A stretch of DNA of 14,249 nucleotides, taken from Modestobacter sp. (GTDB taxonomy: Bacteria > Actinomycetota > Actinomycetes > Mycobacteriales > Geodermatophilaceae). The stretch covers positions 1-14,249 of the forward strand of contig JAOPWO010000103.1 of the NCBI GenBank assembly GCA_025965635.1, written 5' to 3'. The position numbers were made by a program, and so were the translations under genes. The notes beneath the pieces are model-generated. The model was not told the DNA's origin and searched no databases. It saw only the letters and a list, made by a program, of their open reading frames with translations. This document shows, piece by piece, positions 8,321-14,249 of the stretch (positions within the stretch are counted from its first letter, which is position 1; each line of letters opens with the position of its first letter).

Positions 8321-9225
8321 CAGGCTCTCCGGATCTCACGGGCGCCGAACAGTCCCGTCGGCTTCACGACGAGCAGCAGGATCATCAGGATCCATGGCAC
8401 CGTGGTGGCGAAGCCCGCGCCGAAGGCGTCGGGCGCGTACCCCGCCGAGTAGGTCTGGAGGAGCCCCAGCAGGACGCCGCCCGCAACGCAGCCGACCAGC
8501 GAGCCGGCTCCCCCGAGGATGAGCGCGGGCAGTGCGGCAAACGCGACCTGGTCCAGCGTGGGTACGACGCCACCGCCCACCTCGGTCGCGAACATCGTCC
8601 CGGCGAGCACGCCGGCCACCGCCGCGCAGGCCCAGGCGACCGACGAGACCACCGTGGGGTTGATGCCCTGGGCGCGAGCGGCCTCGGGGTCGGACGCGGT
8701 GGCCCGCATCGCGACGCCGATCCGAGTGCGCTGGATGAGCAGGTAGAACGCAGCCAGGAGCACGAGGCTGATCACGATCACGGCGATGTCCCGCTGGGTG
8801 ATGGCAACCGAACCGATCCGCACGGTGTCCAGACCCCACGGGTCGTTGATGCTCAGCGTGAGCGGCCCCCAGATGCTGACGACGAGGGCCTGGCTGACGG
8901 TCAGCAGCCCGATGGCTGCCAGCAGGATGGCGAGGACGCCGATCTCGCCCGTACCGCGACGGGTCATGCCGCGGAAGGCGAAACGGTCGAGCAGGATGCC
9001 CAGCACGGCGCAGGCCGCCACCGCGACGATGATCGCCACCACGAAAGGCAGCCCCCAGGTCACCTGCGCGTTGTAGACCAGGTACGCCCCGACGAGCACG
9101 AATGCGCCCTGGAGCAGGTTGAAGACCCCGGTCGCCTTGATGACGATCATGAAACTCAGTGCGACCAGGGCCAGCAGACAGCCCAGGGCGACCCCCGAGA
9201 CGGTCAGCTGCAGGAACGTGCTCAT
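8320..9225 (-). CDS. livH: Branched-chain amino acid-type ABC transporter permease, LivH-like
   Basis: The protein has 301 residues. ATG 9225 overlaps the livG stop by four bases (ATGA). The frame is open well upstream, but that part overlaps livG and reads as low-complexity sequence, and MSTFLQLTVSGVALGCLLAL is the usual LivH beginning. It is hydrophobic throughout. The family coupling loop RTRIGVAMRATASDPEAARA (166-185) is present, as are LILGGAGSLVGCVAGGVLLG (235-254) and the typical end VVKPTGLFG (286-294). It forms the channel with LivM. The stop overlaps the livM start. Confidence 0.95.
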   Translation of the reverse strand: MSTFLQLTVSGVALGCLLALVALSFMIVIKATGVFNLLQGAFVLVGAYLVYNAQVTWGLPFVVAIIVAVAACAVLGILLDRFAFRGMTRRGTGEIGVLAILLAAIGLLTVSQALVVSIWGPLTLSINDPWGLDTVRIGSVAITQRDIAVIVISLVLLAAFYLLIQRTRIGVAMRATASDPEAARAQGINPTVVSSVAWACAAVAGVLAGTMFATEVGGGVVPTLDQVAFAALPALILGGAGSLVGCVAGGVLLGLLQTYSAGYAPDAFGAGFATTVPWILMILLLVVKPTGLFGAREIRRA

Positions 9226-10100
9226 GGACGGATCTCCGTGGTCGCGACCGGCGGGGCCCCGGCGGCAAGGGGGGCGTCGGGGACCGGGGACGTGCCCGGA
9301 GGGCCGGGAGCGGCAGCGGTGGGACCGACGCCCAGGTAGGCCTCGACCACCCGCGGGTTGCGCTGGACCTCTTCGGGCAGCCCCATTCCGATGACCTGGC
9401 CGAAGTCGATCGCCATCACCCGGTCGGCGACGTCCATCACCAGGTGCATGTCGTGCTCGATGAGGATGATGGTGAGATCGAGTTCCTCCTGGATCGCGTG
9501 CACATAGCCGATCAGGTGTTCCGTCTCTTCCGGGTTCATCCCCGCTACCGGTTCGTCGAGGAGCAGCAGCGCGGGGTCCAGGGCCAGGGCCTTGCCGAGC
9601 TCGACCCGCTTGCGGAGGCCATAGGGCAGCTGGCCGGCCTCGGTGTACCGGATCTCGTGCAGGTCGAGCAGGTCCACGATCTCGTGGCACCGCAGCCGGG
9701 CGGCGCGCTCCGAGCCCCGGAGGCCGAACCATGAGGCTCCTGCGAGGACACCGCCCTGCATGCGGAGGTGGCGGCCGACCATCAGGTTGTCGATCACGTT
9801 CATCGAGTCGAACAGGCCGAGGTTCTGGAAGGTCCGGGCCACACCCAGGCCGGCGATGGCGTGCGGCGTCCGGCCGACCAGCTGCTGACCCGCCAGCCGG
9901 ATGGAGCCGGCTGCCGGGCGGAAGAGCCCGGTGAGGCAGTTGAAGAGCGAGGACTTGCCGGCTCCGTTCGGCCCGATGACGGCGAACATCTCACCGCGGC
10001 GCACCTCGAACGCGACATCGGAGAGCGCTACGACACCGCCGAAGCGGAGCGTGAGGTCTTCGACCTGGAGCAGGACCTCGCGCGTGGCCGGGGCGATCAC
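9222..10100 (-). CDS. livG: Branched-chain amino acid-type ABC transporter ATP-binding protein, LivG-like
   Basis: The protein has 292 residues. It starts with GTG at 10100, overlapping the livF stop by four bases (GTGA). Walker A is GPNGAGKS (43-50), Q-loop RTFQN (89-93), signature LPYGLRKR (158-165, a usual LivG variant), Walker B LLLLDEP (178-184), and H-loop His216 in IEHDM. The family-typical end NPRVVEAYLGVG (248-259) is followed by an extra tail of about 33 residues rich in Pro, Ala and Gly, which looks disordered and whose function is unknown. It is a cytoplasmic subunit that hydrolyses ATP together with LivF. Confidence 0.95.
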   Translation of the reverse strand: MIAPATREVLLQVEDLTLRFGGVVALSDVAFEVRRGEMFAVIGPNGAGKSSLFNCLTGLFRPAAGSIRLAGQQLVGRTPHAIAGLGVARTFQNLGLFDSMNVIDNLMVGRHLRMQGGVLAGASWFGLRGSERAARLRCHEIVDLLDLHEIRYTEAGQLPYGLRKRVELGKALALDPALLLLDEPVAGMNPEETEHLIGYVHAIQEELDLTIILIEHDMHLVMDVADRVMAIDFGQVIGMGLPEEVQRNPRVVEAYLGVGPTAAAPGPPGTSPVPDAPLAAGAPPVATTEIRP

Positions 10101-10942
10101 GGGGTGGTCCCGGCAGCGCCGGCACGCGGCCGGACGCGGTACGACCGGCGGCCCTCGTCGCCCAGGCCCAGGTAGAGATCGCGGATCGAGTCGTCGGCCA
10201 GCAGCTGTGCCCCGGTGCCCTCCCGGGCCACGCGCCGGTTCTCCAGCACGTAGGCGTGGTCTGCGATCGACAGCGCCATCATGGCGTTCTGCTCGATGAG
10301 CACCACGCCGGTCCCGGCCTTGTTGATCTCGACGATGATCTGGCGGATCTGCTCGACCACCAGCGGGGCCAGTCCCAGCGACGGCTCGTCCAGCAGCAGC
10401 AACCGCGGCGACTGCATCAGCGCCCGCCCGATCGCGAGCATCTGCTGCTCCCCGCCGGACAGCAGGCCCGCGCTGACCGAGCGCCGCTGGGTGAGCCGCG
10501 GGAAGAGCTCCATGACCTGCGCGTAGTTGCGCCGAAACTCTGCCCGGTCACGGGTGACGTGACCGCCGGCGCGCAGGTTGTCCTCCACGGAGAGCTCCGA
10601 GAAGACCCGACGTCCCTCCATGACGAGGCCGATGCCGCGCTTGACGTTCGCCCACGGGGTCGAGCGGGTGCTCACGTGACCGTCGAACCGGATCTCCCCC
10701 TGGGTGACCGCACCACCGTGGATCCCCAGCAGCCCGGTGACCGCCCGCAGCGTGGTGGTCTTGCCGGCGCCGTTGGCCCCGAGCAGGACGACGATCTCGC
10801 CGTGCCGCACGCACAGGCTGACGTCCTCGAGGGCGCGGATCGCACCGCCCCGATAGGCCACCGACAGCGCGTCCACCGAGAGCAGCGCGCCGTCGGGGGA
10901 GCGGTCCGGCGTCGGCTGACCGGCCGTCGGGACGATGGGCAC
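10097..10942 (-). CDS. livF: Branched-chain amino acid-type ABC transporter ATP-binding protein, LivF-like
   Basis: The protein has 281 residues. The start is GTG at 10942 with GGAGG (10949-10953) six bases upstream. Walker A is GANGAGKTT (55-63), signature LSGGEQQML (161-169), Walker B LLLLDEP (181-187), and the H-loop position reads IEQNA (216-220), where LivF proteins usually lack the histidine. Both termini are slightly extended: about 18 residues before the core and a basic, Ala/Gly-rich end. It is the first gene after the candidate promoter/operator, so the transporter genes are transcribed in the order F-G-H-M and then the binding protein, unlike the common binding-protein-first order. 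Confidence 0.95.
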   Translation of the reverse strand: MPIVPTAGQPTPDRSPDGALLSVDALSVAYRGGAIRALEDVSLCVRHGEIVVLLGANGAGKTTTLRAVTGLLGIHGGAVTQGEIRFDGHVSTRSTPWANVKRGIGLVMEGRRVFSELSVEDNLRAGGHVTRDRAEFRRNYAQVMELFPRLTQRRSVSAGLLSGGEQQMLAIGRALMQSPRLLLLDEPSLGLAPLVVEQIRQIIVEINKAGTGVVLIEQNAMMALSIADHAYVLENRRVAREGTGAQLLADDSIRDLYLGLGDEGRRSYRVRPRAGAAGTTP

Positions 10943-10957
10943 CGCTGTCCTCCAGGA

Positions 10958-10977
10958 GAAGTTGATTAAGCAACTTC
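10958..10977. promoter_or_regulatory. Palindromic operator upstream of livF, probable MarR-family site
   Basis: A perfect inverted repeat GAAGTTG-N6-CAACTTC, with an AT-rich centre (CTTAAT on the minus strand) that stands out in GC-rich surroundings. It begins four bases after the candidate -10 box, so it spans the likely transcription start, and ends just before the livF ribosome binding site. Size, symmetry and place fit a MarR-type dimer site where binding would block transcription. The nearest regulator is the MarR gene ending at 11064. Binding by that protein is inferred. Confidence 0.7.
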
Positions 10978-10981
10978 GCGG

Positions 10982-11010
10982 AGTGAACCGGGCTATGTGA
11001 TCTCTGTCAA
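10982..11010 (-). promoter_or_regulatory. Candidate promoter of the transporter/P450 operon
   Basis: On the minus strand TTGACA (11005-11010) matches the -35 consensus exactly. A 17-base spacer leads to TTCACT (10982-10987), a weaker -10 with 3 of 6 consensus bases. The predicted transcription start falls inside the adjacent palindrome. Confidence 0.55.
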
Positions 11011-11045
11011 GCCCTGCGGGTGGGGCGCGTCACAAGCGCGGGTGT

Positions 11046-11063
11046 CGGCCGAGTGGTCGGCCG
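11046..11063 (-). terminator. Candidate marR terminator hairpin
   Basis: CGGCCGA and TCGGCCG form a perfect 7-bp stem with a 4-base loop directly after the marR stop codon. There is no T-run, which is common in high-GC organisms. Its place between marR and the livF promoter suggests the two are separate transcription units. Confidence 0.5.
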
Positions 11064-11609
11064 TCAGGGCGCAACGATCTCCGGGGAGGGCCCGGGCGGG
11101 GAGGCCGTTCCCGTGCCGGTCGGATCCCCGTCCCGGACCGGATCGTCGTTCAGACGGGGCAGGTTGAGGAACATCCGCCGCAAGAAGGACTTGAGCTGCT
11201 CGACTTCGCTCGCTTCCAGACCCTCGAGCAGGACCTGCTCCCGATGCAGCGCGAGCGGGAGGAGCTCGTCGTGCAGACGGACGCCGTCCTGGGTCAGGAA
11301 GAGCCTGCGGTGGCCGTCGGTGCGCTCGATCCCGACCAAGCCGCGCTCGGCCAGTCCAGCCACGCAACGGGACACCACGGACTTGTCCAGACCCACCACG
11401 GTGCACACCTCGACGGCGGTCGAGCCCGGGTGGTTGCCGAGAGCGGAGATCACTCGCCAGTCGTTGACGCCGACGCCGAACCGGCGCGTGTAGAGCTGGG
11501 ACCCGCCCCAGGACAGGGCGTTGGACACCAACGCCAGGTAGGCCGGCGTGTACGCCTCCCGGTCGATCGTCCTCGGCAGCCGGGTGCGCTGCAGCCTCGC
11601 CTGCTCCAT
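11064..11609 (-). CDS. MarR family transcriptional regulator
   Basis: The protein has 181 residues from ATG 11609, with AGGAGG (11620-11625) ten bases upstream. An N-terminal dimerisation helix region (about 14-47) is followed by a winged helix-turn-helix: VNDWRVISALGNHPGSTAVE (48-67), recognition helix DKSVVSRCVAGLAERGLV (75-92) and wing RTDGHRRLFLTQDG (96-109). A C-terminal helix (about 115-150) completes the fold, and an acidic/Pro-rich tail of some 30 residues follows. MarR proteins usually repress catabolic genes and release DNA on binding a small, often aromatic, ligand. It lies upstream of livF on the same strand and divergent from the aldo/keto reductase, so it may control either or both. 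Its own upstream region lacks a copy of the livF palindrome, so autoregulation is not evident. Confidence 0.9.
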   Translation of the reverse strand: MEQARLQRTRLPRTIDREAYTPAYLALVSNALSWGGSQLYTRRFGVGVNDWRVISALGNHPGSTAVEVCTVVGLDKSVVSRCVAGLAERGLVGIERTDGHRRLFLTQDGVRLHDELLPLALHREQVLLEGLEASEVEQLKSFLRRMFLNLPRLNDDPVRDGDPTGTGTASPPGPSPEIVAP

Positions 11610-11663
11610 CCCCGGTGCACCTCCTGTGACCTCCCCGGCGGCCGCCGATGCCCGGGACGCACC

Positions 11664-11691
11664 TCGACATGCCGGCCGGGGCCACCATAAC
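11664..11691 (+). promoter_or_regulatory. Weak candidate promoter for the aldo/keto reductase
   Basis: TCGACA (11664-11669), a 16-base spacer and CATAAC (11686-11691) resemble -35 and -10 boxes; TAACCT (11688-11693) is an alternative -10. Either would place the transcript start about 30 bases before ATG 11729 and exclude the farther upstream in-frame ATGs. Confidence 0.35.
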
Positions 11692-11716
11692 CTCGCACGG
11701 GCGGATGGCTGCGGAC

Positions 11717-11723
11717 GGAAAGG
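11717..11723 (+). promoter_or_regulatory. Ribosome binding site deciding the aldo/keto reductase start
   Basis: GGAAAGG lies five bases before ATG 11729. In-frame ATGs at 11648, 11669 and 11705 lack such a site. Confidence 0.55.
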
Positions 11724-11728
11724 CGACG

Positions 11729-12691
11729 ATGACCGGGACGCACGTGGGCGCCCAGCTCGGACTGGGGTTGGCTGCGATCGGGCGGCCGGGCTACATCACC
11801 CCGGACCGGCACGCCGACCTGCCGGCGGACCGCTCGCCGGACGGCCTTCGGCGACGCGCGCACGAGCTGCTCGACGCGGCCGCCGGGCTCGGCATCCGCT
11901 ACGTCGATGCGGCGCGCTCCTACGGCCTGGCGGAGCAGTTCCTCGGCTCGTGGCTGCGCGACCGCGCCGATCCCCCCGTCGTCGCCAGCAAGTGGGGGTA
12001 CACCTACACCGCGGAGTGGCGGCCGGATGCGGTGCAGCACGAGGTGAAGGACCACGGCCGGACCGCCTTCGAGCGGCAGTACCAGGAGAGCCGCGAGCTG
12101 CTGGGGCCCTGGCTGCGCCTCTATCAGGTGCACTCGCTGACCCTGGACAGTCCGCTGTGGGTGGACCGCGCGCTGCAGCACCGCCTCGCGGAGGTCCGGG
12201 CGGACGGGGTCGAGGTGGGCTTCTCCACGTCCGGCCCGGACCAGGCCACCGCGATCCGCCGTGCCCTGGAGCTCACCGTCGATGGAGTGCCGCTGTTCCG
12301 CAGCGTGCAGTCGACGTGGAACCTGCTGGAGCGCTCCGCCGCCGGGGCGCTGTCCGAGGCGCACTCCGCCGGGCTGCGGGTCGTGGTCAAGGAGGCGCTG
12401 GCCAACGGCCGGCTGACCGGCCGGGGAGCCGCCGCCGGCACAGCCCTGGCCGAGGTCGCCCCTGCCGCGTTCGCCCGACGCTGGGGGGTGGGCCTGGACA
12501 CGGTCGCGATGGCTGCAGCGCTGGCCCAGCCGTGGTGCGACGTCGTCCTCAGTGGGGCAGTCAGAGTGGACCAGTTGGCCGACAACGCGGCAGCGCGGAC
12601 CCTTGCGCCCGACCTCGACACGAACGCGTTCCCTGAGCCGCAGGACCCCCGTAGCTACTGGGCGGCACGCGGTCGCCTGTCTTGGGCCTGA
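11729..12691 (+). CDS. Aldo/keto reductase family oxidoreductase
   Basis: The protein has 320 residues from ATG 11729, chosen for its ribosome binding site and because LGLGLAAIG (10-18) is the first barrel strand. The catalytic tetrad of the family is complete: Asp60 and Tyr65 in YVDAARSYGLAE, Lys88 in VVASKWGY, and His135 in YQVHS. Later elements include GFSTSGPDQ (164-172), QSTWNLL (194-200), VVVKEALANGRL (218-229) and LSGAVRVDQLADN (274-286), matching the usual (beta/alpha)8 order. It should interconvert a carbonyl and an alcohol with NADP(H) or NAD(P)+ in the cytosol. Some relatives are aldose or pyridoxal dehydrogenases, so direction and substrate are open. It is divergent from marR with 119 bp between starts, which suggests shared control and a role in the same catabolic pathway. 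Confidence 0.88.
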   Translation: MTGTHVGAQLGLGLAAIGRPGYITPDRHADLPADRSPDGLRRRAHELLDAAAGLGIRYVDAARSYGLAEQFLGSWLRDRADPPVVASKWGYTYTAEWRPDAVQHEVKDHGRTAFERQYQESRELLGPWLRLYQVHSLTLDSPLWVDRALQHRLAEVRADGVEVGFSTSGPDQATAIRRALELTVDGVPLFRSVQSTWNLLERSAAGALSEAHSAGLRVVVKEALANGRLTGRGAAAGTALAEVAPAAFARRWGVGLDTVAMAAALAQPWCDVVLSGAVRVDQLADNAAARTLAPDLDTNAFPEPQDPRSYWAARGRLSWA

Positions 12692-13052
12692 CGGGGTTGC
12701 GGACGGCCCAGGACGAGCGGCGCAGACTTGCCGGAACCGACCGCAGCTGTCCGCTCCTGTGCTTCCGTGGACGTCACGGCTCCTCGACCCGCTGTCCTCG
12801 TCGGCATGGGACGCGGGTCCCCCGACGCCACCTCCGCCGGCAGGAGCCACAGGTTGCACCGGGCCCGTTCTTCCGGCGTGCAGCTGGTCTTCGAGCAGCT
12901 ACCGCTGATCCGGTCCCGTGACGGTCACCGGCACCGCGCCGTGTCGGGCAACAGCGGCACCCGCCTGGACCCCGGCCTCGTCGTCACCATGCCGGCCGGG
13001 GCGCTGGTCGACGACCACGCGGGCACCGTGACGACCTCCGTGCTGTGGCTCG
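12692..13052. other. 361-bp gap between convergent genes, nothing identified
   Basis: This lies between the ends of the aldo/keto reductase (+) and htpX (-). Open frames run through it, but their translations show no family. Small inverted repeats occur at 12808-12821 (GGGAC-GCGG-GTCCC) and 12918-12928 (GTGAC-G-GTCAC), both too weak to call terminators with confidence. No RNA gene or mobile element end is visible. Confidence 0.5.
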
Positions 13053-13928
13053 TCAGCCCTGGCCGAGCCGGCGGGCCAGCTCCTCGAGCCGCGCGATCCG
13101 CTGCTCCATCGGCGGATGGGTGGCGAACATGGAGGCCATGCCCGCGCCGCGGAACGGGTTGGCGATCATCAGGTGGCTCTGGCTGACCAGCCGGTCCTCC
13201 TGTGGCAGCGGCCGCGCGGTGACGCCCAGCTCGAGCTTGCGCAATGCGCCGGCCAGGGCCAGCGGGTCGCCCGAGAGCTGGGCCCCCGACGCGTCGGCCT
13301 GGAACTCGCGGCTGCGGCTCACCGCCATCTGCACCAGGCCGGCGGCGACCGGGCCGAGCACGACCAGCAGCAGGCTGCCGAGCACGTTGCCGCCGCCCCG
13401 GTCGTCGGAGCGCCCGCCGAACAGCGAGGCGAACATCGCCATGTGCGCCAGGTAGGTGATGACCGTGGCCATCGCACCGGCGACCGAGCTGATCAGGATG
13501 TCCCGGTTGTAGACGTGCGACAGCTCGTGGGCCAGCACGGCCCGCAGCTGCCGCCGGTCGAGCAGCTCGAGGATGCCCTGGGTGCAGCACACCGCGGCGT
13601 TGCGCGGGTTACGCCCGGTGGCGAAGGCGTTGGGCTGGTCGGTCGGGCTGACGTACAACCGCGGCATGGGCTGCCGTGCCTCGGTCGCGAGTTCCCGGAC
13701 CATCGCGTACAACTCCGGCGCCTGGGTCTCGGTGACCGGGAAAGCCCGCATGGCCCGCAGGGCCAGCTTGTCGGAGTTGAAGTAGGCGTACCCGTTCACC
13801 GCGAGGGCGATGAGCAGGGCGATGAAGAGGCCGCTGCGGCCACCCACGAGAGCGCCGGCGGCCAGGATGACCCCGCCCATCAGGCCCAGCAGCAGGGCGG
13901 TCTTCAGACCGTTGGTCCAGCGGTGCAC
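13053..13928 (-). CDS. htpX: Zinc metalloprotease HtpX (M48B), membrane protease
   Basis: The protein has 291 residues if it starts with GTG at 13928 (VHRWTNGLKTALLL), which fits the usual 280-295. The frame is open 44 codons farther, but that part is Arg/Pro-rich and not family-like. Two N-terminal membrane helices (about 9-29 and 33-50) are followed by the catalytic region VLAHELSHVYNRD, with zinc ligands His134 and His138, catalytic Glu135, and third ligand Glu208 in SREFQAD. Two further hydrophobic segments lie at about 147-170 and 182-203. The end carries FATHPPMEQRIARLEEL, also typical. HtpX degrades damaged or misassembled membrane proteins with FtsH-like quality control. It is convergent with the reductase gene and divergent from korA. 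The ribosome binding site before the GTG is weak, so the exact start is less sure than the family. Confidence 0.93.
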   Translation of the reverse strand: MHRWTNGLKTALLLGLMGGVILAAGALVGGRSGLFIALLIALAVNGYAYFNSDKLALRAMRAFPVTETQAPELYAMVRELATEARQPMPRLYVSPTDQPNAFATGRNPRNAAVCCTQGILELLDRRQLRAVLAHELSHVYNRDILISSVAGAMATVITYLAHMAMFASLFGGRSDDRGGGNVLGSLLLVVLGPVAAGLVQMAVSRSREFQADASGAQLSGDPLALAGALRKLELGVTARPLPQEDRLVSQSHLMIANPFRGAGMASMFATHPPMEQRIARLEELARRLGQG

Positions 13929-14091
13929 GCCCGCACAACGCCCGCCCCGGGGCACCCGTTCCCCTCGCGGCGCGAGCGCTCGGGTCAGGGCAGGCCGGCC
14001 TCTGCGGGTTCGGTCGCCGTGCGTCGGCGACGGGTCCGGTCGGGTCGGTTCACCGCGCACGTAGCCTGGAGCGCTGGAGGTACCTCATCAG

Positions 14092-14249
14092 ATGACCGGC
14101 ACCAGCAGTTCCACGCCCCTGTCCGACGATGCTTCGCTCTCTGCCCCGGGTGGGTTGGTGAAGAGTGTGGTGGCCCTGGATCGGGTGGTGATCCGGTTGG
14201 CGGGTGATTCCGGTGATGGGATGCAGTTGACCGGTGGTCGGTTCACGTC
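14092..14249 (+). CDS. korA: 2-oxoacid:ferredoxin oxidoreductase subunit alpha (KorA), 3' end outside window
   Basis: ATG at 14092 opens a frame that continues to the window end (52 codons and two bases). GGAGG at 14076-14080 is 11 bases upstream, slightly far. After a short Ser/Ala-rich leader, the residues VVIRLAGDSGDGMQLTGGRF match the start of the gamma-type domain of KorA-like 2-oxoglutarate:ferredoxin oxidoreductases, where the GDSGDGMQLTG stretch is highly conserved. The enzyme, with a KorB subunit expected just outside the window, converts 2-oxoglutarate to succinyl-CoA with reduced ferredoxin. The visible codons from about 14140 end unusually often in T or G compared with other genes here. 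The leader and the exact start are less certain than the family. Confidence 0.85.
   Translation, partial: MTGTSSSTPLSDDASLSAPGGLVKSVVALDRVVIRLAGDSGDGMQLTGGRFT

Noticed and set aside
9226..9732. Upstream extension of the livH frame to 470 residues
   Set aside because: It overlaps livG and is Arg/Gly/Pro-rich; the overlapping ATGA start at 9225 fits the family.
11450..12859. 469-codon minus-strand open frame opposite the aldo/keto reductase
   Set aside because: Antisense to a gene with an intact catalytic tetrad, and overlaps marR; composition typical of a GC shadow.
11668..13004. Near-identical 15-base stretches (CATGCCGGCCGGGGC) on both sides of the aldo/keto reductase
   Set aside because: A match of this size is expected by chance once or so in 14 kb of such GC-rich DNA, and there is no mobile element between them.
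13929..14060. Upstream extension of htpX by 44 codons
   Set aside because: The added residues are basic and Pro-rich and precede the normal HtpX start; they likely cover the divergent promoter region.

Overview
This is GC-rich DNA (roughly 70% by eye, with strong G/C preference at third codon positions and several GTG starts). It looks like a high-GC actinobacterium. YajQ, HtpX and a ferredoxin-dependent 2-oxoacid oxidoreductase at the window edges fit a Geodermatophilaceae- or Pseudonocardiales-like genome, but the sequence alone does not fix the genus.

Layout. The left edge (1-477, +) is the end of yajQ, encoding a nucleotide-binding protein. It is followed by 1.16 kb (478-1639) in which I can support no gene. 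From 10942 down to 1640 there is one long minus-strand gene series: livF, livG, livH and livM (ABC transporter ATPases and permeases, overlapping by 1-4 bases), a solute-binding lipoprotein, a CYP199-like cytochrome P450, a phthalate-dioxygenase-reductase-type NADH reductase, and a one-polypeptide ATP-dependent dihydroxyacetone kinase. Upstream of livF lies a same-strand MarR-type regulator (11064-11609), and divergent from it an aldo/keto reductase (11729-12691, +). A gene-poor 361 bp gap leads to the htpX membrane protease (13053-13928, -). The right edge holds the first 52 codons of korA (14092 onward, +).

How the genes may work together. The transporter would import a solute, probably an aromatic acid. 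The P450/reductase pair would oxidatively dealkylate it. The kinase would phosphorylate a small carbonyl product, and the aldo/keto reductase may handle an aldehyde or alcohol. The livF upstream region has a TTGACA-17-TTCACT promoter followed by a perfect 7-6-7 palindrome at the expected transcription start, a convincing target for a MarR-type repressor. The P450 keeps the Arg/Ser residues with which CYP199 enzymes hold a benzoate carboxylate, so a para-substituted benzoate is the best substrate guess. Pairing such a P450 with a triose kinase is the most interesting point: a glyceryl ether substrate would release glyceraldehyde or dihydroxyacetone on O-dealkylation.

The 12.5 kb from 478 to 13052 looks like a catabolic island set between housekeeping genes. 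This is inference and needs comparison with related genomes.
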